64,000 nucleotides of DNA, from contig CM026390.1 in NCBI GenBank assembly GCA_014843695.1, positions 10,921,890-10,985,889 of the forward strand, read 5' to 3'. This DNA comes from Archivesica marissinica. Taxonomy: Eukaryota > Mollusca > Bivalvia > Venerida > Vesicomyidae. Every line of letters starts with the position of its first letter. The first letter of the stretch is position 1. Shown here in pieces: positions 37,326 through 49,486 of the stretch. The notes beneath the pieces are model-generated. The model had not been told where the DNA came from and made no database searches. It saw nothing but the letters and a program-made list of their open reading frames with translations. A program made the position numbers and the translations under genes.

Positions 37326-37474
37326 CAACAATAAACATAACTTTAATGCGCGCTACATGACCTTAGATGTCGATGCGCCGTAAAACACCATTCATTCATT
37401 CGACAATAAACATAACTTTAATGCGCGCTACATGACCTTAGATGTCGATGCGCCGTAAAACACCATTCATTCAT
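37326..37474. repeat. ~74-bp tandem duplication, SINE-tail-like
   Basis: Two copies contain CAATAAACATAACTTTAATG, CGCGCTACATGACCTTAGAT and GTCGATGCGCCGTAAAACAC, each ending in CATTCATTCAT. The ending resembles the 3' tail of a SINE. It lies 22 bp beyond a protease-homologue exon on the intron side. Confidence 0.8.
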
Positions 37475-37496
37475 ACATGTATATAGTAATGCTTAC

Positions 37497-37554
37497 CTTG
37501 AACATACCATGCCCCGCTTTGATCTCTGCTCATCAAAGGACTACCGATATCATT
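37497..37554 (-). CDS. serine protease homologue, exon with the altered active-site serine loop
   Basis: The 58-bp exon (acceptor AAACCAG, donor GTAAGC) starts in phase 0 and ends in phase 1. It encodes 19 residues, NDIGSPLMSRDQSGAWYVQ. In trypsins the preceding exon's C191-x192 is followed by G193-D194-S195-G-G-P. Here N-D-I-G-S-P takes that place, so Gly193 is Asn, catalytic Ser195 is Ile and Gly197 is Ser, while Asp194, Gly196 and Pro198 persist. The cysteine usual at 201 is Ser. The remainder (SGAWYVQG) matches the strand leading to residue 214. Confidence 0.88.
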
Positions 37555-38035
37555 CTGGTTTATAAAGAAGTATCAGTTTAATATACAGTTTTCTGATCAT
37601 GCCTTCAGTAACCATTATCAGCGCTTATTTTGAATAAATGTAGATATCGGCTTACATTAAATTAATTCAAGCAATGTGCATCCTCTATACCGTAAAACGA
37701 AACATCTTTATTATAATACTATAATTATGTAAATTGTTTTTTTATAATTTTGAATACAGTCTACATTCAACGCTGTCCATTTTAAAAAGGGAATGTCCAT
37801 TCATTCCCAATTAAAATGCCAATATTGGACATTTGAGCATCTAAAATCCACTGTTATTTTCCATATAATATTTTTAATTTTCAAAACAAAATAAACACAG
37901 GTGAAAATGAGAAAACGTTGTATTAAAATGCATGATAATTAGCATAATATAGTACTAAATCAGATTAAATACATCAAAATAAACCATAATTTATATCTAT
38001 ATGAAACAGAAATAATTTCACAAAGTATCTTAAAT
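37555..38035. other. AT-rich intron
   Basis: No feature recognised other than A/T runs. Confidence 0.4.
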
Positions 38036-38990
38036 GATACGCCGGCTTATCCAAATGGAATGTTCAGAAAGGTGAACAGACAAGACCTGACATAAAAATA
38101 GAAATAAGTTTAGTAATAGTGTCTCTCAAATGATACGCCGGCGTATCAAAATGAAATCTATAGACATTATACTACATTGTATCTGAAATGATACGCCGGC
38201 GTACCAAAACATTGGCTTTGTGAAATGATACACCGGCGTATCAAACTGAAATCAGCAGAAATGCGAAAAGACAGACATAAAAAAGAGAAATAATTTTAGT
38301 TAAATTGTGCCTGAATTGATACGCCTGGGTATCAAAATGAAATCTTCAGAAATGTGAAAAGACAGAGAAACAATTTTATTTAAATTGTGTTTGAAATGAT
38401 ATAATTTTGGAAGATTTGTCTATGAAATGATACGCCGGCGTATCAAAATGAAACTTGCAGAAATACCCAAAAAGACAGAGATACAATTACTACATGAAAT
38501 AGTAAATTTTTTTAATAGAAAATAGTTTTAGACCCATTGTATCTGAAATGATACACCGGCGTATCAAAATGGAATTTTCAGAAATGCAAAAAGACAGGAC
38601 ATAAATGAGAACTAATTTTAGTAATATTGTCTCTCAGATGATACGCCGGCGTATCAAAATGAAATCAGCAGAAATGTAAAATATTAAAATTGTTAATAGA
38701 AAATAATTTTAGAAACATTGTATCTGAAATGATACGCCGACGTATCAAAATGGAATTGCAAAAGGACAGGATATAAATGAGAATTGATTTTAGTAATATT
38801 GTGTCTCAGATGATACGCCGGCGTATCATCTGAGACACAATATAAATGAGAATTGATTTTAGTAATATTGTGTCTCAGATGATACGCCGGCGTATCAAAA
38901 TGCAATCAGCAGAATGTAAGATATTAAAATGTTTAATAGAAAATAGTTTTAGAAACATTGTATCTGAAATGATACGGCGGCGTACCAAAA
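38036..38990. repeat. array of a 16-bp perfect palindrome
   Basis: GATACGCCGGCGTATC or a near variant occurs about twelve times, at roughly 38037, 38122, 38190, 38226, 38319, 38429, 38550, 38640, 38730, 38812, 38880 and 38976. The GC-rich palindrome is embedded in an AT-rich spacer (AAAATGAAATCAGCAGAAAT, TTTTAGTAATATTGT) with variable spacing of 35-120 bp. It lies in the intron between protease-homologue exons 37497 and 43818. Confidence 0.9.
38796..38843. repeat. 48-bp perfect palindrome
   Basis: Around one copy of the 16-bp palindrome the symmetry extends to 24 bp per arm (outer part ATTGTGTCTCAGAT and its complement), centred at 38819/38820. Confidence 0.9.
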
Positions 38991-39021
38991 CAATTAGATG
39001 GTATAAGGATTACATGATAAG

Positions 39022-39235
39022 CTGTCCGACTAGCGCAGTGGTCAGTGCGCTCTTTTCTCACCAATGCAACCCGGGTTCGATCCTTGGACCGGGAAGTATG
39101 TGAGCTGGTACGGTGGTCGCCACATCGGACAAATGGGCATTAGCCGTGTACTCCTGTTTCCTCCCGCACCAATGAGTGTGATTAATATATTAATTTGATA
39201 AAACTTGCTTTGCAATCGTAAAATAAATAAAGTTT
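39022..39235 (+). mobile_element. SINE family C copy
   Basis: The tRNA-like head (GACTAGCGCAGTGGTCAGTG, GGGTTCGATCC) is followed by a shortened body and the tail TTTGCAATCG..AAATAAAGTTTAAA. Confidence 0.8.
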
Positions 39236-39714
39236 AAATTATACTGCATGAACATCATTTTTTTCTTTTGGCCACAATTTCTAAGAACCATTATTACCCA
39301 AGTGTCTCAGTAAACAAGTGCAATCATTATCAATGTATTCGAAACTAATAAAAGTGTGTCTTTAGTAACCTAGTGTTATTACATTTTCAAATTAAATAAA
39401 CGGATGCGTTCTATGTTTTACAAATATGACCACATGTAAAATTTAATTTATAATACATAACATTTAGCAATGAATATGATTCCGAATGGTTTACTGATCG
39501 GCCATGTTCTACAACGTTGCAACATTTACACCAGTGTGAGCACACGTATCGTTTGACCTTCTCCGTGTTAGAAATAAAGAACTGCTTTGTCTTAATTATA
39601 AGACACATATCAGATAAATATTACATGTATATACATATAGAAATAAATAAATATGGCTATGATTGTGGGAGTTCACATTCATTTGTATATATTTGTATGT
39701 TTGCACTGTTCGCT
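39236..39714. other. gene-free intronic stretch
   Basis: AT-rich. No repeat or exon recognised. Confidence 0.4.
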
Positions 39715-42515
39715 AACTGTATACAATATGTATGTATGTCCTCATACAAGTCTAACTGTATATACAATATGTATGTATGTCCTCATACAAGTCTAACTGT
39801 ATACACTATGTATGTATGTCTTCATACAAGTCTAACTGTATACAATATGTATGTATGTCCTCATACAAGTCTAACTGTATACACTATGTATGTATGTATG
39901 TCATCATACAAGTCTAACTGTATACAATATGTATGTATGTATGTCCTCATACAAGTCTAACTGTATATACAATATGTATGTATGTCCTCATACAAGTCTA
40001 ACTGTATACACTATGTATGTATGTATGTCCTCATACAAGTCTAACTGTATACAATATGTATGTATGTCCTCATACAAGTCTAACTGTATATACAATATGT
40101 ATGTATGTCCTCATACAAGTCTAACTGTATATACAATATGTATGTATGTCCTCATACAAGTCTAACTGTATATACAATATGTATGTATGTCCTCATACAA
40201 GTCTAACTGTATATACAATATGTATGTATGTCATCATACAAGTCTAACTGTATACAATATGTATGTATGTCCTCATACAAGTCTAACTGTATACAATATG
40301 TATGTATGTATGTCCTCATACAAGTCTAACTGTATACAATATGTATGTATGTATGTCATCATACAAGTCTAACTGTATATACAATATGTATGTATGTCCT
40401 CATACAAGTCTAACTGTATATACTTGTATGTATGTATGTATGTCCTCATACAAGTCTAACTGTATATACAATATGTGTATGTCCTCATACAAGTCTAACT
40501 GTATATCAATATGTATGTATGTCCTCATACAAGTCTAACTGTATACAATATGTATGTATGTCCTCATACAAGTCTAACTGTATATACAATATGTATGTAT
40601 GTCCTCATACAAGTCTAACTGTATATACAATATGTATGTATGTCCTCATACAAGTCTAACTGTATATACAATATGTATGTATGTCCTCATACAAGTCTAA
40701 CTGTATATACAATATGTATGTATGTCCTCATACAAGTCTAACTGTATATACAATATGTATGTATGTCCTCATACAAGTCTAACTGTATATACAATATGTA
40801 TGTATGTCCTCATACAAGTCTAACTGTATATACAATATGTATGTATGTCCTCATACAAGTCTAACTGTATATACAATATGTATGTATGTCCTCATACAAG
40901 TCTAACTGTATATACAATATGTATGTATGTCCTCATACAAGTCTAACTGTATATACAATATGTATGTATGTCATCATACAAGTCTAACTGTATACAATAT
41001 GTATGTATGTCCTCATACAAGTCTAACTGTATACAATATGTATGTATGTATGTCCTCATACAAGTCTAACTGTATACAATATGTATGTATGTATGTCATC
41101 ATACAAGTCTAACTGTATATACAATATGTATGTATGTCCTCATACAAGTCTAACTGTATATACAATATGTATGTATGTATGTATGTCCTCATACAAGTCT
41201 AACTGTATATACAATATGTATGTATGTCCTCATACAAGTCTAACTGTATATACAATATGTATGTATGTCCTCATACAAGTCTAACTGTATACAATATGTA
41301 TGTATGTCCTCATACAAGTTTAACTGTATATACAATATGTATGTATGTCCTCATACAAGTCTAACTGTATACAATATGTATGTATGTCCTCATACAAGTC
41401 TAACTGTATATACAATATGTATGTATGTCCTCATACAAGTGTAACTGTATATACAATATGTATGTATGTCCTCATACAAGTCTAACTGTATACAATATGT
41501 ATGTATGTCCTCATACAAGTCTAACTGTATACAATATGTATGTATGTTGTCCTCATACAAGTCTAACTGTATATACAATATGTATGTATGTCCTCATACA
41601 AGTCTAACTGTATACAATATGTATGTATGTCCTCATACAAGTCTAACTGTATACAATATGTATGTATGTATGTCCTCATACAAGTCTAACTGTATATACA
41701 ATATGTATGTATGTCCTCATACAAGTCTAACTGTATACACTATGTATGTATGTATGTCCTCATACAAGTCTAACTGTATACAATATGTATGTATGTCCTC
41801 ATACAAGTCTAACTGTATACAATATGTATGTATGTATGTATGTCCTCATACAAGTCTAACTGTATACAATATGTATGTATGTATGTCCTCATACAAGTCT
41901 AACTGTATATACAATATGTATGTATGTCCTCATACAAGTCTAACTGTATACAATATGTATGTATGTCCTCATACAAGTCTAACTGTATATAATATGTATA
42001 TATGTCGTCATACAAGTCTAACTGTATATAATATATATGTATATCCACATACAAGTCTAACTGTATACAATATGTATGTATGTCCTCATACAAGTCTAAC
42101 TGTATATAATATGTATATATGTCGTCATACAAGTCTAACTGTATATAATATATATGTATATCCACATACAAGTCTAACTGTATACAATATGTATGTATGT
42201 CCTCATACAAGTCTAACTGTATATAATATGTATATATGTCGTCATACAAGTCTAACTGTATATAATATATATGTATATCCACATACAAGTCTAACTGTAT
42301 ACAATATGTATGTATGTCCTCATACAAGTCTAACTGTATATAATATGTATATATGTCGTCATACAAGTCTAACTGTATATAATATATATGTATATCCACA
42401 TACAAGTCTAACTGTATACAATATGTATGTGTGTCCTCATACAAGTCTAACTGTATACAATATGCATGTATGTCCTCATACAAGTCTAACTGTATACAAT
42501 ATGTATGTATGTCCT
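39715..42515. repeat. 2.8-kb satellite of 39-47-bp monomers
   Basis: The monomer is TACAATATGTATGTATGTCC, then TCATACAAGTCTAACTGTA (39 bp), lengthened by extra TA or GTAT steps. A higher-order unit of three variant monomers (..CCTC.., ..CGTC.., ..CCAC..; 117 bp) is repeated about four times at 41950-42420. A block around 40187-40372 recurs 740 bp later at 40927-41112. Long frames (MYVCPHTSLTVYN repeats) follow from 39 being divisible by three. Intronic to the protease homologue. Confidence 0.97.
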
Positions 42516-42940
42516 ACAAGTGTATGTCGTCATACGATAGAGTGCGTTCCGAATGTAGTCAGAGCGTGGTAAACCTATTCAGAAAAAGTTACTTTCACTT
42601 TATATATTGTAAAAAACACACGTTTTACTGACTGAAAATAAGTATTCAAATTATCATGGAAGAATGTTGTTATTTGTACGAACACTTTATAATAATGTTA
42701 TTGTTTCATATGCTATAGTACCGCTTTAAGATTCTGACAGGGTAATTAAATGCGAACTCTCGTGTTAATTTGTTTTAAGAAATGAACATATCAGGGATGA
42801 ATGGTATGGTTGAATAATACATACTAAATGTTTATATTCCACTTCATTATTTAAATAAAATTAGCCACCCATCTAGAAACTGAGTAATGATCTGCTTAAC
42901 ACAAACAAATTAAACATATTTCAGGTAATATTTTGTGATG
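42516..42940. other. gene-free intronic stretch
   Basis: AT-rich with no recognised feature. Confidence 0.4.
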
Positions 42941-42944
42941 TGTG

Positions 42945-43170
42945 TTTACGTTTATTTATCGTCGCTACCGGTTGCCCATATGAGCGATGCCTCCTGAAGA
43001 GATAGTTATTTTAGATTTTTGGATAGTGCAATGATACAGACAGAGACCTATTCTAGAGTCTCCTCTGGTTCTTTTACGCACACGGTGTAAAGCACCGACA
43101 CGAAACCTCGGTTTAAGTCCCAGCTGAAAGACTGTTAGTTTTATTAGGGTCAGACGAGGGATCGAACCTG
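42945..43170 (-). mobile_element. SINE family A, truncated in the tRNA head
   Basis: It is colinear with the copy at 19-303 from the tail to GACGAGGGATCGAACCTG, then stops at about 43170 within the B box. Confidence 0.8.
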
Positions 43171-43199
43171 CTCTGTGATATGTGTATACAATGATTGTG

Positions 43200-43447
43200 T
43201 TTACATATGCTATGGCTGTCCGAACTCGCTTCTCACCAATGCAACCCCGGTTCGATCCTTGGATCGGGAAGTATGTGATATGGTACGGTGGTCGTCAGCT
43301 CGGACATGTGGGTTTTCTCCGGGTACTCCGGTTTCCTCCCACACGAATGACCACATTTACGCACGCATCCGCGCCAACGAGAGTTGTTAATATAAGTTAT
43401 TAAAACTTGCTTCGCAATGCTTCGCAATCGTTAATAAATAAAGTTTA
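43200..43447 (+). mobile_element. SINE family C copy
   Basis: The head is shortened (GTCCGAACTCGCTTCTCACC). The body CTCCGGGTACTCCGGTTTCC and the tail ending AATAAATAAAGTTTAAAC are intact. Confidence 0.85.
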
Positions 43448-43524
43448 AACATGTACTATGATATTGCCAGCATGTATGCTCATATGGTTTAGAGTCACAT
43501 CTACAACTCGTTGGATATATTCAG

Positions 43525-43690
43525 TGGAGGAGGAATACCCCAGTTGACCTTGCTGCTGATACTTCTCGTATTTCAGGCACCGACGGCTACCCTGGTAGAA
43601 CCATCGTCACATGAAATAATTCGACACGCCAATGGGATTCGAACATACAGCCATGAGATGTGAATTACTTTAATCACTAGGCCACTGACT
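43525..43690 (-). mobile_element. SINE family D copy
   Basis: Matches 8275-8460 (GGAGGAGGAATACCCCAG, AATTCGACACG, GGATTCGAACATAC). Confidence 0.55.
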
Positions 43691-43817
43691 GAGACCCGTC
43701 TATCTTAAATGTACCAGTATCCTTTGCATTGCGGTATTCTGTGCTAACACCCGGGTAGCTGGTAGTGCCCAGTGCCCGTTTTGTCTATTGAGATACAATA
43801 TGTGAATATAGGCATAC

Positions 43818-43957
43818 CGAACAGAAGTCTTTGAGAGCATTCTCATATCCAGCACAAATCTCAGTGTTTGGCAGGTAATCTTCCCAGTGTTTTGTGCAAA
43901 CACTCGTGTCCAGGATAGGGTACACAAGCTGGTTCAATACCTCTTCATTTCCAGTAC
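43818..43957 (-). CDS. serine protease homologue, exon with the 168-182 loop and S1 pocket
   Basis: The acceptor TACTTGCAG and donor GTATGC bound a 140-bp exon, phase 1 to phase 0, encoding 46 residues after the split Gly. It starts TGNEEVLNQLVYPILD, the usual strand after GWG. VC...EIC are the Cys168/Cys182 pair, and ICAGYENALKDFCS holds Asp189 and Cys191. The retained Asp189 means the pocket would still look trypsin-like (basic P1 residue). The next exon supplies the mutated nucleophile loop. Confidence 0.88.
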
Positions 43958-44151
43958 CTGCAAGTAGTTTTAGTTATAGACATTCCAACAACGTAACGTA
44001 CGCAACATTTCAAGGAATTGAAGCTTTGGCACACGCATAGATTGAGCGACCTTTATGGAATTTGTGTTGCCTCCTTGGCAGATAAAGTCCGATTTATTCC
44101 GAATTGTATATTGTAGCGTTGTTCCGTAACCAGATGCTGCAACATGATATA

Positions 44152-44350
44152 CAGTCTACATCCGTTATGTCAAAGTCGGTTATGTCAAATTCTCCGGTTA
44201 TCTCGAAGTCGGATCCAAGTCACGTTTCAGACACTATCATTTTACATATAACTGGCTACGTGTTTATATAGAATTTAGTTAAGTCAAGCTTCGGTTATGT
44301 CGATGTATTGTGTTCGGTCCGACGGAATTCGATAAAACGGATGCAGACTG
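44152..44350. mobile_element. 199-bp TA-flanked MITE, pogo/Tigger-like ends
   Basis: The ends CAGTCTACATCCGTT and AACGGATGCAGACTG are inverted repeats with one mismatch, each flanked by TA. The interior repeats the GGTTATGTCRA motif. The inverted-duplication arm begins just to its right at 44378. Confidence 0.75.
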
Positions 44351-45113
44351 TATGTGATTTTAGCAAAACCATGTAAGTCGATTCATTTCAAGCTTGTCTT
44401 TAAATTAATGAAATTGTCACCAAGGGATAGGCCTACTACCCGTGAGGCATAGTGGAGAACTAATATAAATCAGAGTTGTCGAACATGAATGCCTCGTCAT
44501 AGTCATGTTATTCTCTTACATCCAAACTCCAATAGGGAAGGTTAGATATTTGAAATGTGTTTACTTTATTTAAAAATCGGACGATAAGTTTATATTTTCA
44601 TAAAATTGATGTACAGTAGTTTACACATCATGTATCTAATATGTTTTGAGGGGAAGATGGGAATAATACTTCTCGGACGATGCGGAGGATTACACCTGAT
44701 TTAATACATTGCGCATTTGTTATTTGACCAACCATCATGGTGCCATCTTGTTCATGAAAGAGGTGCTACTATATCGCAAAGAAACAAAGTTATAAATAGT
44801 CTAAATCTAGACATTATATGACAAAAAAATAAATAATAAAAAAATAAATCAATAAATAGAATTTAAAAAAATAAAAATAAAAAAATGTTACCCTCGGTTA
44901 GACCTTTATCTATTTACTGGTGATATATAAGCAAATAATGTTCACTCTCAATCAAGCATACTACTATTTAAATTACTTTATTCATTATTGTATGCATTCA
45001 TTATGATATATCTGTCAGTAAGAAATAAATCATTGACAGTGGAAGCAGCACAACACTGCCCTCCATCATTTTATTTCCGGGCGGATACCAAATATTGGTG
45101 GCGATGTAGTTTT

Positions 45114-45653
45114 CACCTCAGCCAAAAGTGCATAGCTACTTAACTTGTGTATTTTGGCAGAATGTCAATTTTTGTTAAAAGAACTTAGAAGACGAGTCCA
45201 AAGTCCTCAATAATGCAACGACCTTTGGTGTTGAACCATTCAGACACAGAGCATTGGTATGGATATGCTCCATTGACAGCGCTGTCTCCCATATGTTTTC
45301 TGGTTTGTTACTTAGAACATGATTGTCCAGAGAGTGTGGCTTCTTTGGACACATATTTGGGTATATCCTTGCTCTATTTACATGCAGTATTTGCTTAGTG
45401 TTATAAATACTGTTTTAAGCTTAAACGTTATTAATTTTTACAACGATTGCGAAACAAGCTTTAACGGCATATATCAATCACTCTCGTTGGCGCTGATGAA
45501 AGCGTAAATGCGGTCATTCATGTGGGAGGAAACCGGGGTGCCCGGAAAAAGCCCACCTGGCAACCACCGTACCGTATCGCATACTTCCCGGTCTGGGGAG
45601 CATGCCCGGGTTGCATTAGTGAGAAGCGAGCGCGCTAACCACTGCGATAATAT
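45114..45653. mobile_element. 540-bp insertion containing a reverse SINE C
   Basis: It is absent from the left arm, where GATGTAGTT and GCAAGTAGAAAG are nearly contiguous. The right half (about 45432-45650) is a family C SINE on the minus strand. The left half (45114-45430) is unassigned and has one weak open frame (45213-45398). Confidence 0.7.
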
Positions 45654-46007
45654 GCAAGTAGAAAGTAGAACATATAGACAATGAGTAAATTTTAGTTTGC
45701 ATAAATGTATTTGTTTAATAGCAGTAGCAAGGACATGTCGTGTGACATCCATCACATGACGGGCTGGTACTTGACAAATGTCAATGCACGATATTTAACA
45801 TAGTAATTGAAAGTCACCTTAATATTGACTGCATGAATGAAAACTTATAAGAGTAATGAAAAAAGAACCTGTTTGAATAAATGAAGGAGAAAACGAAATT
45901 TCAGATTGTTTGTGTTTTCCCACACAAATAGAACGTGCGTGTTTCATTTGGATTTGTGTTGATATTACCGCTAATTAGTATTTAAATAATCCTTGAGTCA
46001 CTGCGAA

Positions 46008-46277
46008 TAAGATGGATATGTACTCCAATGGTTAACACACTGGACTGGTAATCCAGGGATCACAGGTTCGATCCCCCGTCTAACCCTAATAAAATTAACA
46101 GTCTTTCAGTTGGACTTTAAATCTAGGTCTCGTGTCGGTGCTTTACACCGTGTACATAAAAGAACCAGAGGAGATTTTGGAATGGGTCTATGACTGTATC
46201 ATTGCACTATCTCCCAAAATATAAAATGACTCATATGGGCAACCGATAGCGGCGATAAATAAAAGTAAAACACACAC
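46008..46277 (+). mobile_element. SINE family A, full length
   Basis: The best-preserved head: TGGTTAACACACTGGACTGG, TAATCCAGGGATCACAGGTT, CGATCC, then the family A body and a tail GCGGCGATAAATAAAAG. It is homologous in position to the SINE at 19-303 in the other arm. Confidence 0.85.
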
Positions 46278-46293
46278 TGGGAATAAGTCCTGT

Positions 46294-47879
46294 TTTGTTC
46301 AAGATCTGACTAAGTCACTAACATATGTACTTTATCTTTTCATGGGCGAAAACGACCTAGGAGGATTAAACCACTGACAAACAACATGTGCCCCACGTTT
46401 CCACAGAAAGTAAAACGAGGGTTGCCATTACTGGTGCCACCAATATCGTATGCAGACAACCTATAGAGGTACAGATTCAATATACGATTGAACAGTCTAC
46501 GAACAGTAACCATGGTAACACATACAGTTACACAAACCATGCTTGCATACCCCTGTACGACTATAACAGAGTGAACAATATCTGGCCTATAACCATGTCA
46601 TGAATCACACAGTATCTGTCCCTATTCATGACCTCAACCATGGATACGTGTAAAAACAAACAGACAGTGCACGCCTACACTAACTCGTGTTCAAGCGCAA
46701 TAGTTCAACCCCACTTATACAGCTCGGGGGATTCGGAGTAACAATCCGAATTACCACCAGCAGCAGTTGACGTACCCACAGTCTTCCATAGGACTCTATA
46801 GCCGACCAGTACAGCTGCCTGATGGCCAGGAACCAAATTCTAGCTTCTGGTAATGTATATAGATGTACATGTAAATGATGTAATACACACACACACTCCA
46901 TCAAATGTTAGCACCGGCTTGCCGTTGGCATCAGATATGTTACTAGCGACATGTCCCACATAAAATAAAAGAACCTATTTGGAAATATTGTTCTTCATTC
47001 ATTAATTTAAAAGTATGATGAATCAGTCTCCAAATCACAAATATTCAAACTTGTTGACGACAGGCTGGTGTGTGGACGCAGGCTTGCCCAATACAAACCA
47101 ACTAAAGAGTCCAGCTTTGACACAAAGTTGTGGTTAATTATATATGACGCCAACTAATTCCCATGCTAATAACATTTAGCAATATTAGAGACAGGATCAA
47201 TACATTGATTTGAATGGAAATGTGTTTTTTTTGTTGTTGTTCAAATTAAAACTGTCCATATGTTCATAAATGCAAGAAATTCCAATGGCCTGTTGCCACT
47301 CATATATCAGTCAATACAATTTAGACCTAGATACTGACCTTCAACAACATATATGGGATTTAGGCCGACCAGTGTTCGGCCCGCAACAATTATACACTTG
47401 ACTTAAAGATTATGATGCATGCACAGCCATGTTCTTAATGAAAGGATTTAGAGAGGGATTTAAGTTCAATACATTGGCCGCGTCACCCATTCTCTTAAGA
47501 CTGCTATTATCCACCCAGACATGTTAAAACCAAAATTAGACACTGTGGTTAGCTGGGTCCTTTAACATCTTTGACCACTCAGTAGCATCATATATCGTAT
47601 TTATCATCTCCACAAGAGAATGGATCCACCGATTGTTATAGACCTAGAATTGTGTTCTGTGCCATATTCAAAATTTAACATTGCGTATGCAGTAGACATT
47701 ATTCAAATATTGGTGTACGGGGCTTTAATAGGTAAGCGATACGTGCAATCGGGTGTTTAACACCTCTCAACCGTGTATATATATATAAACGTCATCGCCA
47801 GACTTGCAATAGGTTAATGCATAGCGTGTATGTCTCAATACGAATATGTACACGGTCCTGTAAACCACTAAACCGTCAT
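46294..47879. other. gene-free intronic stretch
   Basis: Several short open frames (46340-46540 minus, 46388-46603 plus, 46680-46904 minus) show no recognisable domain or splice context. Nothing is called. Confidence 0.4.
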
Positions 47880-47896
47880 ATTTCTGCTAAAAGGTT

Positions 47897-49469
47897 TTGG
47901 TTTTTTTTCATTTTGAGGCCCCTATCCGGGTAACCCCATTTATTTCTTTATACATGTACATTCATATATTATGGAAAAACGTTTCATGAATCGAATTGTA
48001 TACAGTTATCTATATGTATAAAGAAATATAGTTTTTTGTTTAGAGTGTTGTGTCCCTTGATGATGAATGCATAACATAATTATTAGCTAAGTTTATTTGA
48101 ATAAATGTGTGAATCTGGGTATATCAGCTGAATGTTTAAGGTATGGAGATAGGTGTAATGAGTGATGGATCGTTTCTACTTGCTATCTTTTTTATAGGAT
48201 AAGAGTTTGTTAATTATTTACCTGGGAATTTTGGGCTATGCGGTTCTTTTTAATATCAGTTGAATTTATCGTTTGTGCCGTATTGGTACACAATTAATTG
48301 GTATTCATGTATATTTACTTAGCTTGCCGGAAAGAACTTTGACCATTTCAAATTGTGTCTATCTATTTTTCCTGAATACATTGCAATATCCTTTTCTATT
48401 TCGATCCTTTGATGCAAATAATGTTTGAATGATTCAAACTTTGGTAGGATTTTGTTATATTTCATTCTGGAGATGAAGTATTTGCACACTATTATAATAA
48501 AATTAACTGTGTTATTGTTTTCATACCCGAAACAGATGTCTTTAAAATTTAAGGAAATGTTTATATCAATGATTCGTAGGTGATTTCGAATGTTCGTGCA
48601 TAGGTCCTGTATGACTGGACATTCCCAAAGCAGATGCTCAATACTTTCTATGGACATATTACAAAAGTCACATAAGGAGGTTTCAATTAATTTACACATA
48701 TAGAGATACTTGTTTGTTGGAATTAGTCTCATTAGAAATTTATATTGATAATTTCTCAGTTTGGTGTCAATCGTTGCGTTATATGCCATACAGTAATTTG
48801 TTTTCCATTTGAGATTTTCATCACTAAACACATTTGACCATTTTTGCTCAGATGTTCTATGTTCTATTTTCCTTGAGTTTACTTGTGTCTGATATAATAA
48901 TTTATTGGGTTTCTTTAGACTTTTTATTCTTTCTAACATAGATTCTGGTCTTAGCATGGTAATAATTTGATGATTTACTTTTTGTTTGCATTTGTTAGGA
49001 ATGCTATTGACCAAAGAGTGATATTTTAAAAAGTCATTATTGTGTAGATTATATATTTGCTGTACGTTTTCAAAAGTATAAAAATTATTATTTCTAAAAT
49101 CATACAGATGATCAACATATGTTACGCCGTTATTGCACCATTCTTGAATAAAAGCTGGTTTTCCAGATATTGTGATGTCAGAGTTATTCCAAATAATGGG
49201 ACGAAAAACATTTTCATTATCATGTTCATACATAAGCTTTATTTTAAACCAGGAATTCAGAACATCTTTTAGAAATGGTTGTTTTTGACACATTCTATTT
49301 ATGTCGTTTGGTGATAAATTACATTCAAATAATAGATTTCCACCAAACTGTTTAAATTTGTTATCATAAAAGCATTTCCAAGCACCTGTGCTATTATTGT
49401 TATCCTTTTTATCCAGCTTGCTTTAATTGAGTACAGAAATGAGTGTATATCTGTTAATTTTATTCCTCC
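47897..49469 (-). pseudogene. 5'-truncated L1/Tx1-like LINE with 17-bp target duplication
   Basis: The minus-strand frame from 49293 (open further upstream) to the stop at 48319 encodes about 324 residues of a LINE C-terminus. It includes LRNYQYKFLMRLIPTNKYLY and the zinc-knuckle-like CDFCNMSIESIEHLLWECP near residue 215. The reverse-transcriptase core is missing. ATTTCTGCTAAAAGGTT occurs at 47880-47896 and 49470-49486, and an A-rich 3' end (minus-strand ATGAAAAAAAACCAA) abuts the left copy. This fits target-primed insertion of a truncated copy. Same orientation as the host gene. Confidence 0.85.
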
Positions 49470-49486
49470 ATTTCTGCTAAAAGGTT

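Larger units (their letters stand above)
44378..46293 (-). repeat. right arm of the ~1.4-kb inverted duplication
   Basis: Reverse complement of 1-1568, with a 540-bp extra segment at 45114-45653. It includes the family A SINE at its right end. Because the left copy is cut by the window, the right boundary may lie beyond 46293. Confidence 0.85.

Noticed and set aside
41466..42572. 368-residue protein of MYVCPHTSLTVYN repeats
   Set aside because: An artefact of the 39-bp satellite unit, also open on the minus strand.
43700..43927. 75-codon minus frame starting MCTLSWTRVFAQ
   Set aside because: A frame shadow of exon 43818-43957.
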